Origin: Gaetbulibacter sp. S0825
Lineage (GTDB): Bacteria; Bacteroidota; Bacteroidia; Flavobacteriales; Flavobacteriaceae
Direction: 5' to 3'
NCBI RefSeq assembly: GCF_011777505.1
Contig: NZ_JAATJT010000001.1
Location: 496,001 to 560,000, forward strand
Length of the DNA: 64,000 bases
This document shows positions 1 through 9,491 of the stretch, one piece after another. Numbering within the stretch: the stretch's first letter is position 1; each line of letters starts with the position of its first letter. The notes beneath the pieces are model-generated. The model was not told the DNA's origin. It saw only the letters and a program-made list of their open reading frames with translations, and did no database searches. Both the position numbers and the translations under genes were made by a program.

Positions 1-654
<654 letters not shown>

Positions 655-818
655 TTATATAATTTTGAAGTAATAATAAATTATTGAATTTTTTATGACG
701 ACAAATATCTTAAAAAATAACAGACTTTTTTTTATAATTTCACAATAACTTTTTAATATTTGTTGTTATTTGTATTGGGTAAGTTTTTTTAATTAACTTG
801 TACGTTTAATCGGATTTA

Positions 819-849
819 TTTGTTCTTTCGTCGAAGTTTTTTATATTTG
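819..849 (+). promoter_or_regulatory. Bacteroidota-type promoter of the 885 gene
   Basis: TTTG at 819-822 and TATATTTG at 842-849 are separated by 19 bases, matching the flavobacterial TTG / TAnnTTTG pattern. Transcription would start near 856, about 30 bases before the gene. Confidence 0.7.
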
Positions 850-884
850 CTCATATTAAAGTCATAAATGGCGACAAAGATACT

Positions 885-1670
885 ATGCTTAACCTTAAAC
901 AATTAGTTTCACTAATATGCTTGTTAGCCTTTGCGCAAACATCATTTTCTCAACTAGGCTTTTCCCATGAAATAGGTGTAATTGCTGGCCCTGTTCAATT
1001 TAGATCAGATTTTGGTCAGCGATTAAATGAAAATACTAATTTAAAAAATTCAGGATATGGTATTGGTATCGTTCACTATTTAAACTTCGCTTATAGCTCC
1101 GATTGTAATTGTTATACTACTTATACTTACTTTAATGATCACTTTAAATTAAGAAATGAAATTTCATATAATAAGACTCAATTAGAGCATTATGGTGAAT
1201 GGGTAGCTCCATACCGAACAACAATCGAAGCTAACCAATTAAGAGCGCATAAAGGTGTGGCTGAGAATTTTGATATTGGAACGCAAATTGAATTTTTCCC
1301 TAGAAGTATTAGAGATTTTCAAGGTTTTGCTTACAGGTTTGCTCCTTTTATAAGTTTAGGTGTGCACTATACATACTCAACTCCAGAAGTATCTACAACA
1401 TATGGTGATGGTAATATTAATGACCCTAATAACTTCTACTCTTTCTGGCAACCTGGTTCGGTTAGTGATGAAGCCAAAAGTGGCTGGTCACTAGTTACAA
1501 GTGTTGGAACAAGATATAAAATTGGTGTTTTATCAGATGTTATGATAGACCTTAGATGGCAATATTATGGCCATGATTGGGTAGATGGTTTAAACCACCA
1601 ACTCACATCAAATAAATACAACGATTGGCTTTTATGGTTAAATGTAGGGTATATTTATTATCTAGATTAA
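885..1670 (+). CDS. Predicted outer-membrane beta-barrel protein, function unknown
   Basis: 261 residues with a clear signal peptide (hydrophobic residues 6-16, cleavage after SFS near residue 22). The rest is rich in alternating aromatic and polar strands and ends in aromatic-rich segments (WLLWLNVGYIYYLD), as in small outer-membrane barrels. No catalytic motif is visible. I associate it with a Flavobacteriia-restricted family often listed as THC0290_0291, but that name is from memory and gives no function. A good promoter precedes it. Its last 9 bases overlap the convergent gene at 1662, and no terminator lies between the two. Confidence 0.75.
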   Translation: MLNLKQLVSLICLLAFAQTSFSQLGFSHEIGVIAGPVQFRSDFGQRLNENTNLKNSGYGIGIVHYLNFAYSSDCNCYTTYTYFNDHFKLRNEISYNKTQLEHYGEWVAPYRTTIEANQLRAHKGVAENFDIGTQIEFFPRSIRDFQGFAYRFAPFISLGVHYTYSTPEVSTTYGDGNINDPNNFYSFWQPGSVSDEAKSGWSLVTSVGTRYKIGVLSDVMIDLRWQYYGHDWVDGLNHQLTSNKYNDWLLWLNVGYIYYLD

Positions 1671-2807
1671 TTCTAGAGCCTGCTTTAAATCGTTTATTAA
1701 ATCGTCTTCGTCTTCAATTCCGACGCTTAATCTAATTAAAGAATCTACAACACCTGTTTTTTCACGTTCTTCTTTTGGAATACTTGCATGCGTCATACTA
1801 GCTGGATGACCAGAAAGTGATTCTACACCACCTAAAGACTCAGCAAGTGTGAATATTTTAAGGTTTTCTACAATTTTAATTGATTTTTCGTAGTTATTCC
1901 CTTTAGTGGTAAACGATAACATCCCTCCAAAATCTTCCATTTGTGTTTTTGCTATATCATGATTTGGATGTGTGCTAAAACCTGGCCAATATACTTTCTC
2001 AATTTTTGGATGAGATGCCAAAAATTCAGCAACAGCTTTACCGTTTTCACAATGTCTTTGCATTCTAACATGCAATGTTTTTATACCTCTTAGGACTAAA
2101 AAACTGTCTTGTGGTCCACAAACAGCACCGCTTGCATTTTGAATAAAATAAAGCTTATCTGCTAATTCTTTGTCTCTTAACATGAGTGCTCCCATAACAA
2201 CATCACTATGACCTCCTAAATATTTTGTTGCCGAGTGCATAACAATATCTGCTCCCAAATCTAATGGTCGTTGTAAATACGGTGTTGCAAAAGTATTATC
2301 AACAGCTAGTAATACTTTATGTTTTTTTGCAACATTGGCTAATGCTTTAATATCAATAATATTTAGCATTGGATTTGTAGGTGTTTCTGTCCAAATTAAT
2401 TTTGTGTTTGAATTAATTTTCGCTTCTACATTCGAAACACTTTCCATCCCAACAAAATGAAATTTAATCCCAAATTTCTCGAACACGTGCTTAAACAAAC
2501 GATAGGTTCCACCATATAAATCGTTTGTTGAAATAACTTCATCTCCTGGCTCTAAAAGTTTAATTACTGCATCAATAGCTGCTAATCCAGAGCCAAACGC
2601 TAAACCATAATTCCCGTTTTCAATGCTTGCAAAAGCATTCTCAAGGGCTTTACGTGTTGGATTATGTGTTCTTGAGTACTCAAAGCCTTTGTGTCCACCT
2701 GGAGTACTTTGAGCATAAGTTGATGTTTGATAAATTGGAGGCATTACTGCTCCGTAAGCAGGATCATGTTCTTGGCCTCCGTGAATGGTCTTAGTATTAA
2801 ACTTCAT
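1662..2807 (-). CDS. metB: Cystathionine gamma-synthase / lyase family PLP enzyme
   Basis: PLP enzyme of sulfur amino-acid metabolism. Cystathionine gamma-synthase joins an activated homoserine to cysteine; the closely related lyases split cystathionine. The PLP-lysine motif SATKYLGGHSD has its lysine near residue 195. FEYSRTHNPTR near 42-52 and AVDNTFATPYLQRP near 168-181 are family signatures. Length 381 is normal. It begins at an ATG with a TAnnTTTG-like element just upstream and appears monocistronic. Synthase and lyase cannot be separated from these motifs, so the symbol is tentative within the family. Confidence 0.9.
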   Translation of the reverse strand: MKFNTKTIHGGQEHDPAYGAVMPPIYQTSTYAQSTPGGHKGFEYSRTHNPTRKALENAFASIENGNYGLAFGSGLAAIDAVIKLLEPGDEVISTNDLYGGTYRLFKHVFEKFGIKFHFVGMESVSNVEAKINSNTKLIWTETPTNPMLNIIDIKALANVAKKHKVLLAVDNTFATPYLQRPLDLGADIVMHSATKYLGGHSDVVMGALMLRDKELADKLYFIQNASGAVCGPQDSFLVLRGIKTLHVRMQRHCENGKAVAEFLASHPKIEKVYWPGFSTHPNHDIAKTQMEDFGGMLSFTTKGNNYEKSIKIVENLKIFTLAESLGGVESLSGHPASMTHASIPKEEREKTGVVDSLIRLSVGIEDEDDLINDLKQALELI

Positions 2808-2825
2808 ATCTCTAATTATTTACAA

Positions 2826-2833
2826 CAAATGTA
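2826..2833 (-). promoter_or_regulatory. Candidate -7 element of the metB-like gene
   Basis: The minus strand reads TACATTTG here, a match to TAnnTTTG about 20 bases before the start codon. I found no convincing -33 element at normal spacing. Confidence 0.4.
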
Positions 2834-2896
2834 TATATAATTCGTTGTTTTAAAAAGTATGCAATACCTTTATAGTATTAATAAAACTCCATTGTA

Positions 2897-3604
2897 TTGA
2901 AAACAAAATTTTTAGCACTTCTTTTAGTTTTAATTCTCTTTTCTTGTGAAGAGGTTACACTGGTAAACTTTACCGAAACAAACAATATTTTTAATGAGAA
3001 TGCTATTGTTGAATTGAATATTCCAAAAGCAGAAGGCACTTCAACGAAAGCGCAAACAATTAACAAAGTAGTTGAGAATCACATTGCAAATATGTTGGTG
3101 TTTCTTGAAGAACCATCGGATACACTTCAATTAGATTATGCCATTGAAAACTTTGATTTGGAATACAAATCATTTAAAGATGGTTTTGGAGAAAGTGCTA
3201 TGGTTTGGGATGCTAGTTTTGATGGTGAAGTCACATACCAATCACCTATGCTTATTTCAATTGCCATAAATAGCTATATAAATTCTGGTGGTGCTCACGG
3301 CAACTTAAACGTAACATTTTTTAATTTTGATGCATCGACTGGTGCATTATTACAATTTGACGATTTGTTCAATGACAAAGAAGGTCTAAAAGAGATCGTT
3401 AAAACTCATTTTGAAGAAGAAACTAAAGGCAGTGAAATAAATTATTTCTTTGGTGAACCTTTTAGTCTTCCTGCAAATATTGGGTTTAATGATGAAGGAA
3501 TTGTATGCTTTTATAATGTATATGAAATAGCCTCGTATGCTGATGGTATTACCGAATTCACAGTGCCTTTTGAGGATGTTGAAGCTTATCTAAATATATA
3601 CTAA
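2897..3604 (+). CDS. DUF3298-type lipoprotein (probable DUF4163/DUF3298)
   Basis: 235 residues. Translation seems to start at TTG (2897): the in-frame region upstream reaches a stop at 2882 without an ATG, and the TTG start gives a perfect lipoprotein signal (KTKFLALLLVLILFSC, cysteine near residue 17). The body contains INSYINSGGAHGN, with FNFDASTGALLQFDDLF following, the arrangement seen in DUF3298 proteins, which are exported proteins of unknown role. It is convergent with the antiporter gene and overlaps it by 4 bases. The TTG start is the odd feature. Confidence 0.75.
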   Translation: MKTKFLALLLVLILFSCEEVTLVNFTETNNIFNENAIVELNIPKAEGTSTKAQTINKVVENHIANMLVFLEEPSDTLQLDYAIENFDLEYKSFKDGFGESAMVWDASFDGEVTYQSPMLISIAINSYINSGGAHGNLNVTFFNFDASTGALLQFDDLFNDKEGLKEIVKTHFEEETKGSEINYFFGEPFSLPANIGFNDEGIVCFYNVYEIASYADGITEFTVPFEDVEAYLNIY

Positions 3605-4851
3605 GTTTTTGGTTTTGTTAATTTTTTTACGATTGGCTCTACGGTCAAACCTTGTCCGATAATCGAAAACGCTACGATTATATACGTAATTACCAAGAAC
3701 AATTCCTTATGCATTTCTTGAGTTAAACTAAGTGCTAATGCAATTGAAATACCACCTCTTAAGCCTCCCCAAGTCATAATAATATTAGTGTTAGGAACAA
3801 ACTCTAGCTTTTTGTCAAAGAATTTTATTGGTCCCCAAAGTGAGACAAATCTTGCTAAAAGCACAATTGGTATACCTAATAATCCAGCAATAATATAACT
3901 ACCTTCAAATGTTAGTACTAACATTTCCATACCAATCATTACGAATAAAATGGTATTTAATAACACATCTATTAGCTCCCAAAACTTATCAACGTACATT
4001 TCGGTAATTTTAGACATGGCTGAGTTTCTAACTGTATCGTTTCCAACTATTAATCCAGCAGTTACCATAGCCAAAGGCGCAGACATATGCAAATTTTGTG
4101 CTACATGAGTTCCTCCCATTACAGCTGCAATAGTAATAATTACTTCAATTTCATAATCATCAATAGAGCGCATCATCCTATAAGTAACCCATCCTAAAAT
4201 AGCACCAAGTAAAATTCCTCCAATGACTTCAATACCAAATAGTTTTACAATTTCTAGCACCTCAACATTTCCAGTGGGTGAAGATGCAATGTTGAATATT
4301 GTTAAAAATATAACCACACCGACACCATCATTAAAAAGAGATTCTCCAACTATTTTAGTCTCTAATTTTTTTGGCACACCAGCTTTCTTTAAGATTCCTA
4401 AAACAGCAATAGGATCTGTAGGTGAAATTAACGCTCCAAATAATAAACAATAAATAAAGTCTACTTGCAATCCAACAAGTTGAAGCACATAAAACATGAT
4501 AATTCCAACCAAAAAAGTTGACATTAAAACACCTAATGTTGCAAACACAAACACAGGCCATCGTTGTACTTTTAGCTGAGTGAAATTAGTGTGTAATGCT
4601 CCAGCAAAAAGGAGGAAACTCAACATAATGTCGAGTAAAACAGTTTTAAAATCTATTTGCGAGATGAGCTCCTTTTCTTTTAGTAACAAAGTATCATCAA
4701 ATTGTCCAATCACTACAACCACAAGTGTAAAGACAATGGTAATAATCATCAATCCTATGGTAATTGGTAATTTTAAAAACTTAACATTTATGTAACCGAA
4801 AACGGCCGATAAAACTGTTAAAGTTGCTGCTATTGAAAAATAATCCATCAT
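3601..4851 (-). CDS. CPA1-family Na+/H+ antiporter
   Basis: Cytoplasmic-membrane cation/proton exchanger of the NhaP/CPA1 type, 416 residues with about 12 hydrophobic segments. ALISPTDPIAVLGIL (transport-site aspartate) and GESLFNDGVGVVIFL are the family's ion-binding signatures. The short C-terminus lacks the long cytosolic tail of some homologues. Its ATG shares one base with the stop codon of the upstream DinB-fold gene (TAATG at 4851), so the two are probably translationally coupled. Na+ is the likely ion; K+ is possible. Confidence 0.9.
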   Translation of the reverse strand: MMDYFSIAATLTVLSAVFGYINVKFLKLPITIGLMIITIVFTLVVVVIGQFDDTLLLKEKELISQIDFKTVLLDIMLSFLLFAGALHTNFTQLKVQRWPVFVFATLGVLMSTFLVGIIMFYVLQLVGLQVDFIYCLLFGALISPTDPIAVLGILKKAGVPKKLETKIVGESLFNDGVGVVIFLTIFNIASSPTGNVEVLEIVKLFGIEVIGGILLGAILGWVTYRMMRSIDDYEIEVIITIAAVMGGTHVAQNLHMSAPLAMVTAGLIVGNDTVRNSAMSKITEMYVDKFWELIDVLLNTILFVMIGMEMLVLTFEGSYIIAGLLGIPIVLLARFVSLWGPIKFFDKKLEFVPNTNIIMTWGGLRGGISIALALSLTQEMHKELFLVITYIIVAFSIIGQGLTVEPIVKKLTKPKT

Positions 4852-5318
4852 TATAATGCTCTTTTTAATGCTCTTTTTAATGCTAAAACATATCCTAAAT
4901 GTATGCCTTCATGAAAGTTGTTAAATGCTATTGCTTCTTCAACATTTGCCATTGTACTATTTGTAGAAGTAGTATATTCGTTATAGGTTTTAAATACTCC
5001 GTTTTCGTAGTCTTTTCTTGTTTGTTCTAAGGTAGAAAATAATAAGTTCTTAATCTCATCGACTTCATTTTGTGCAACATCTCCTTCTACTTTTGTACCT
5101 TTTCTATATTTAGCTACCAACTCGTCATTTGCCATCATAGGTAATCCAGATAAACCATACACTAACAATTGTTGTGTTACTATTACATGAGCTAAATTCC
5201 AAATAATATTATTATTGAAACCAATAGGAACTTTATTTAACTCCTCTAATGAACACTTCTCAAAAAATGTGTTCAAAATAGTTCTATTTTTTAAAGTAAT
5301 ATCGAATTGGTAATTCAT
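4851..5318 (-). CDS. DinB-fold (four-helix) putative metal-dependent protein
   Basis: 155 residues matching the DinB/YfiT-like four-helix fold. Candidate metal-binding histidines sit at about 44 (NLAHVIV) and at 136 and 140 (FHEGIHLGY), the usual three-histidine pattern. Members act as thiol-dependent transferases or stress proteins, and the substrate here is unknown. This is not DNA polymerase IV, which shares the DinB name. The C-terminus is a tandem peptide repeat (ALKRALKRAL) coded by a 12-base DNA repeat. First gene of a two-gene unit with the antiporter. Confidence 0.8.
   Translation of the reverse strand: MNYQFDITLKNRTILNTFFEKCSLEELNKVPIGFNNNIIWNLAHVIVTQQLLVYGLSGLPMMANDELVAKYRKGTKVEGDVAQNEVDEIKNLLFSTLEQTRKDYENGVFKTYNEYTTSTNSTMANVEEAIAFNNFHEGIHLGYVLALKRALKRAL
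4855..4884. repeat. 12-base tandem repeat, 2.5 copies
   Basis: The unit AATGCTCTTTTT occurs twice and then half again. It codes the last residues of the DinB-fold protein (ALKR units) and ends next to the antiporter start codon. Twelve bases keep the reading frame, so slippage would lengthen or shorten the tail by four residues. Confidence 0.85.
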
Positions 5319-5386
5319 TTTATTTGATTAAAAATATAAGTATTAATCTTAATTGATTTTCTTTGTAAAGTTAATGTTTGTTTATC

Positions 5387-5743
5387 ATGAAAAAAATATA
5401 CTTTTTAAAAACTTGTAATACGTGTATGCGTATTATTAAGGAGCTTAATCTTCCATCAGATTTTGTATTCCAAGAGATAAAGGAGCAGTCCATTACCGTT
5501 TCCCAGCTAGAAGAAATGTACCAACTAGCTGGTACTTATGAAGCATTATTCAGCAAAAGAGCAAAACTTTATAAAGAAATGGATTTAAAAAATCAATCGC
5601 TAAAAGAAGCCGATTTTAAACACTACATTTTAGACCATTATACCTTTTTAAAGCGTCCAGTAATTATTTTAGAAGATCAAATTTTTATTGGTAACTCACA
5701 AAAAACCATTAAAGAAGCAAAGTCGCAAATAGAAAAATTGTAG
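5387..5743 (+). CDS. ArsC/Spx-family thioredoxin-fold protein
   Basis: 118 residues from the ATG at 5387. A TTG nine bases upstream is possible but unnecessary. The N-terminus MKKIYFLKTCNTCMRI has a CxxC motif (residues 10 and 13), as in Spx/MgsR and some arsenate reductase-like proteins. The later KRPVIILEDQIFIG segment is the conserved ArsC-family strand with its cis-proline. It may be a glutathione-independent reductase or a regulator. No ars genes are nearby, so arsenate reduction is not supported by context. Confidence 0.8.
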   Translation: MKKIYFLKTCNTCMRIIKELNLPSDFVFQEIKEQSITVSQLEEMYQLAGTYEALFSKRAKLYKEMDLKNQSLKEADFKHYILDHYTFLKRPVIILEDQIFIGNSQKTIKEAKSQIEKL

Positions 5744-5780
5744 TTTGTAGGGAATTAAAAAAAATGAGACTAATACTACA

Positions 5781-6944
5781 ATGAGTCATTTAAGCGTAGT
5801 TACTTACAATTCTGTAAACCAAATTTCATCAAAACAATGGAAAGAGTTTGAGTGTACCAGTAATGCTTACTTTAGTCCAGAATTTCTTAATTCGTTTGAG
5901 GTATCGAACCCAAACATAGATTTCAAATACATTGTTGTAGAAAAGAATAATAATGCTGTATCTATAGCCATAATTCAAACTATTGAATTAAGTGTTGATG
6001 TTATCCTAAAAAACATAAAACTAGCTAGTTGGATAAAAAAACTTGCTCACTCATTATTCTGCAATAATGTTATAAAAATCATGACAAATGGCAACATTTT
6101 TTTAAGTGGAGAGCATGGTCTTTATCTAAAAAATGAAATCGATAAAATTAAAACCATAGGTGTGATTGCAACTGAGATAAACCGAATTGCTAAAAACACT
6201 AAGCCACTTCATGCTATTGTTTTAAAAGATTTTTTAAACGACTCATTACATCTCACAAGTCAATTTGAAGATTATGGATTTACTGCAATGCATGTTGAAC
6301 CAAATCTAATTTTGAAACTTGACAGTATTTGGAAAAACTTTGATGATTATAAAAAGGGTTTAAAGTCAAAATACCGAGTAAAAGTTAATAAAGCTGACAC
6401 ATCCAGTAGTTCTTTAACCGCACGTTTATTTACTAAGGACGATTTTGCGACTTATAAAGATGAGCTGCAAACACTTTACGAAAACACAATTGCCAATGCC
6501 AATTTTAACGCCCAAGTTTTAAACTTGGACACCTATATACATTTGCGAGAAATATATCATGAAGATTTTATAGTAAAAGCCTACTTTTTAAATGGTAAAC
6601 TAGTTGGCTTTCTTTCAGCCTTAGCAAATAATAATCATTTAGACGCTCATTTTATTGGTTTGAATTATAGCTTAAATAGAGAACACGCAATTTACCCAAG
6701 AATTTTAAATGATTATGTACGTATTGGTATTGAAAAACGTGTGTCGCATATTAATTTTGGTAGAACAGCTTCCGAAATAAAAACCACTATTGGTGCTATT
6801 CCAGTTGATTTAACATGCTACATAAAACACAAAAGACCTTTTTTAAATAGCATTATTAGATTTATTATAAAACGTGTTCAATTAAAAGAGTTTAAACAAC
6901 ACTATCCTTTTAAAACAAAAAAAGAGGCTATAAAAGCCTCTTAA
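5781..6944 (+). CDS. GNAT-superfamily / FemAB-like acyltransferase
   Basis: 387 residues, with two apparent GNAT-like halves as in FemAB-type or peptidoglycan-related acyltransferase proteins. The C-terminal half contains YFLNGKLVGFLSAL and INFGRTASEIKTTIGA, which resemble the acceptor/acyl-CoA fold of this group. There is no signal peptide, so it should be cytoplasmic. Donor and acceptor are unknown. Start is the ATG at 5781. The final codons form the left arm and loop of the transcription terminator at 6922. Confidence 0.6.
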   Translation: MSHLSVVTYNSVNQISSKQWKEFECTSNAYFSPEFLNSFEVSNPNIDFKYIVVEKNNNAVSIAIIQTIELSVDVILKNIKLASWIKKLAHSLFCNNVIKIMTNGNIFLSGEHGLYLKNEIDKIKTIGVIATEINRIAKNTKPLHAIVLKDFLNDSLHLTSQFEDYGFTAMHVEPNLILKLDSIWKNFDDYKKGLKSKYRVKVNKADTSSSSLTARLFTKDDFATYKDELQTLYENTIANANFNAQVLNLDTYIHLREIYHEDFIVKAYFLNGKLVGFLSALANNNHLDAHFIGLNYSLNREHAIYPRILNDYVRIGIEKRVSHINFGRTASEIKTTIGAIPVDLTCYIKHKRPFLNSIIRFIIKRVQLKEFKQHYPFKTKKEAIKAS

Positions 6945-6950
6945 TTTAAT
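6922..6950 (+). terminator. Terminator overlapping the end of the GNAT-like gene
   Basis: AAGAGGCT (6922-6929), a five-base loop, then AGCCTCTT (6935-6942), with a short T-rich tail. The stem is inside the last codons and reaches the first base of the stop codon. Confidence 0.65.
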
Positions 6951-6962
6951 ATTCTACTTTCT

Positions 6963-7403
6963 TTAAACCCAAGCGTTAAGCAGTCCTCCCATTAACGCAA
7001 AAGTTAAAACCCAATAACCTACATTAATTAGTACGTACTTAGCCGATTTCATTTCGAACAAGGCATTTGTTGCAAATACAGGTAACACTACCGTTATAGC
7101 AACTAAAATTCCATGAAAAGCACCATGTTTAAAGGTCATGTAAGGCTCTACTCCATGAGGTTCACCAGGTCCTCCGCCTACCATTACCTGTGCCCAAAGA
7201 AAAAACCCTGCTATAAATGCAAAAACTACTGCTAATCCATAGGTTTTTCCAGGGTTCATACTTTTAGCTTTCTCTTCAGTCATGCCAGATTCTTTCATCC
7301 ATGCAGTTCCAAAAACTTTAGGATGATACCAAGTAAATCCTGTTACTAAAGGTATAATTGCTGCTACAATTAGGGCGATCCAATTAACATCAAATTCTTC
7401 CAT
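6963..7403 (-). CDS. DUF1761 membrane protein
   Basis: 146 residues with four hydrophobic helices. The N-terminal segment carries TGFTWYHPKVFGTAWMKESG, the typical DUF1761 motif (WYHP-x-FGxxWM). Such proteins are small integral membrane proteins of unknown function. It is convergent with the GNAT-like gene and not clearly part of an operon with the thioesterase gene, which lies about 50 bases upstream on the same strand. Confidence 0.8.
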   Translation of the reverse strand: MEEFDVNWIALIVAAIIPLVTGFTWYHPKVFGTAWMKESGMTEEKAKSMNPGKTYGLAVVFAFIAGFFLWAQVMVGGGPGEPHGVEPYMTFKHGAFHGILVAITVVLPVFATNALFEMKSAKYVLINVGYWVLTFALMGGLLNAWV

Positions 7404-7455
7404 AATATTATTTGTTTAGTTAGTATATTATGGTATCAAGTTAATAAAAAATCCT

Positions 7456-7944
7456 TTACAACACGCTATCAGGGAGATCGATAGGTTTTTTAATTAAGTT
7501 TTTGGTGTCTTCTGTTGTAAGAATTTTAAAGTTTTTTGTTCTTGGAAAATTTTCCATTTTTTGCAGTAATTCTTTTGGTATTCTTCCAAATCTACGTGTT
7601 TTTAAATCCATCCATGAAAACAACATTTCGGCATTCGCTAAATTTTTCCCTTGGTCATTATAAAAATTGTGTTCAATTTTAATAAAACGACCATCTTCAC
7701 TCATTCCAGAGACTTCTAAACTTACTTTTATGTTATCATCAAGCCCAATTTCTTTATAATAATAGACATGTTCATACATTACAATTGGTCCTAAACCAAA
7801 ACTATTTATAACGTCCAGACTCAAACCATGGCTTGTTAAAAAACTCATTCTTGTATGACTCATATATTCTACATACGTTGAGTTTCCAAGATGCTGGTTG
7901 GCATCTAAATCATTCCATCTAATTCCAAATGCTTTTATATACAT
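7456..7944 (-). CDS. Acyl-CoA thioesterase, 4HBT hotdog family
   Basis: 162 residues. The N-terminus FGIRWNDLDANQHLGNSTYVEYM has the hotdog thioesterase pattern WxDxDxxxHxxNxxY, with the catalytic-type aspartate near residue 14 and the His-Leu-Gly-Asn turn at 18-21. Enzymes of this family hydrolyse acyl-CoA thioesters; chain length and substrate are unknown. Same strand as DUF1761, possibly cotranscribed. Confidence 0.85.
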   Translation of the reverse strand: MYIKAFGIRWNDLDANQHLGNSTYVEYMSHTRMSFLTSHGLSLDVINSFGLGPIVMYEHVYYYKEIGLDDNIKVSLEVSGMSEDGRFIKIEHNFYNDQGKNLANAEMLFSWMDLKTRRFGRIPKELLQKMENFPRTKNFKILTTEDTKNLIKKPIDLPDSVL

Positions 7945-8022
7945 ATATTTTAGTTTGCTATAAAGGTAATATTTACAGTTTTATGTTTCAATTTTATAAC
8001 TTCATTACTTAAGTGATTTAAT

Positions 8023-8030
8023 TATCTTTG
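8023..8030 (+). promoter_or_regulatory. Candidate -7 element of the yicC-gmk-nadD operon
   Basis: TATCTTTG matches TAnnTTTG about 20 bases before the yicC start codon. The -33 region is poor. Confidence 0.4.
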
Positions 8031-8050
8031 TGCAACTTTAAATTTTACAA

Positions 8051-8908
8051 ATGATACAATCAATGACAGGTTATGGAAAATCTGTGCTTCAGTTTCCAAC
8101 TAAAAAGATTTCCTTAGAAATAAAATCGCTTAATAGCAAAAACCTTGATTTGAACACACGTATGCCATCAGTGTATCGTGAAAAAGAATTACATATTAGA
8201 AAACTTATTGCATCACACCTTGTAAGAGGTAAGGTGGATTTTTCGCTATATCTAGAAATTACTGGCGAAGAAACTACAAGCAAAGTAAACAAACCTGTTG
8301 TAAAAACTTATATGCAGCAACTAAAGGATGTTGTTGATGGCGATGAAACTGAATTATTAAAAATGGCTGTAAGGTTTCCAGACGCTTTAAGTACCGAACG
8401 TGATGATATCGATGCAGATGAGTGGAAACAAATTGAAGATGGTATTAAAGTAACTTTAGAAAAAATTAAGGACTATAGACTACAAGAAGGAAAGGCTCTA
8501 GAAAGTGACTTTAACGATAGAATTAAAAACATTGATGATTTACTCGAACAAGTCATTGCAATTGATCCAGAACGCATTGAAAATGTTAGAGAACGATTAA
8601 GAAAAGGGATTGCTGATATTAAAGAAAAAGTAGATGAAAATAGGTTTGAGCAGGAACTCGTTTATTATATTGAAAAATTTGATATTACCGAAGAAAAAGT
8701 ACGACTTCACAACCATTTAGAATACTTTGTTAAATCATTAAATTCTGCTGATTCTAATGGCAAAAAACTAGGGTTTATTGGTCAAGAAATAGGTAGAGAA
8801 GTTAATACTATAGGTTCTAAAGCTAATTATGCGCCAATGCAAAAACTAGTAGTACAAATGAAGGATGAGTTAGAGAAAATTAAGGAGCAATTATTAAACG
8901 TGTTGTAG
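8051..8908 (+). CDS. yicC: YicC/YloC-family endoribonuclease
   Basis: 285 residues, starting with the family hallmark MIQSMTGYGKS. The C-terminus carries EIGREVNTIGSKAN, the conserved DUF1732 end, and the middle is predicted coiled coil. Homologues are RNases implicated in small-RNA and mRNA turnover. It leads an operon with gmk, 2 bases after its stop, and nadD, a pairing found widely in bacteria. Confidence 0.92.
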   Translation: MIQSMTGYGKSVLQFPTKKISLEIKSLNSKNLDLNTRMPSVYREKELHIRKLIASHLVRGKVDFSLYLEITGEETTSKVNKPVVKTYMQQLKDVVDGDETELLKMAVRFPDALSTERDDIDADEWKQIEDGIKVTLEKIKDYRLQEGKALESDFNDRIKNIDDLLEQVIAIDPERIENVRERLRKGIADIKEKVDENRFEQELVYYIEKFDITEEKVRLHNHLEYFVKSLNSADSNGKKLGFIGQEIGREVNTIGSKANYAPMQKLVVQMKDELEKIKEQLLNVL

Positions 8909-8910
8909 TT

Positions 8911-9489
8911 ATGAGTAATGGTAAATTAATTGTGTTCTCAGCACCTTCAGGCTCTGGTAAAACAACTATTGTAAAACATCTTTTAAATCAACCTGAACTC
9001 AATTTAGAGTTTTCTATTTCGGCTACTTCTAGATATAAAAGAGGTGAGGAAATTAATGGACAAGATTACTATTTTTTATCTGCCAAAGAGTTTATTTCTA
9101 AAATTAAAAAAGATGAGTTTTTAGAGTGGGAAGAAGTCTATCGCGATAATTTTTATGGCACTTTAAAAACCGAAGTAGAACGTATTTGGAAGCTTGGTAA
9201 GCATGTTATTTTTGATATTGATGTATCTGGAGGCTTACGTATAAAACGAAAATTTCCAGAACAAACATTGGCTGTTTTTGTAAAACCACCAAGTATCGAT
9301 GAACTTAAAATACGACTTAAAAAGCGTAAAACTGAAAGTGAAGACAAAATAAATATGCGAGTAGCCAAAGCATCAGCTGAATTAGCCACAGCACCACTTT
9401 TTGATGTGATTATTGAAAATGATTCTTTAGATAAAGCTTTAGATGAAGCCTATACTCTAGTAAACAATTTTGTAAACCCAAGCTCTTAA
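8911..9489 (+). CDS. gmk: Guanylate kinase
   Basis: Phosphorylates GMP to GDP with ATP in the cytoplasm. The 192-residue length is typical. The P-loop APSGSGKTTI lies at 11-20 and the GMP-binding region SATSRYKRGEEINGQDYYF at about 39-56. The lid region RLKKRKTES is also present. It sits two bases after yicC and two bases before nadD. Confidence 0.96.
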   Translation: MSNGKLIVFSAPSGSGKTTIVKHLLNQPELNLEFSISATSRYKRGEEINGQDYYFLSAKEFISKIKKDEFLEWEEVYRDNFYGTLKTEVERIWKLGKHVIFDIDVSGGLRIKRKFPEQTLAVFVKPPSIDELKIRLKKRKTESEDKINMRVAKASAELATAPLFDVIIENDSLDKALDEAYTLVNNFVNPSS

Positions 9490-9491
9490 AA

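Noticed and set aside
868-884. ATG at 868 as an earlier start for the outer-membrane protein
   Set aside because: It is not in frame with 885, and the start at 885 gives a clean signal peptide.
4851-5318. Reading the 4851 gene as DNA polymerase IV because of the DinB name
   Set aside because: It is a four-helix metal-binding protein. The Y-family polymerase is at 51949.
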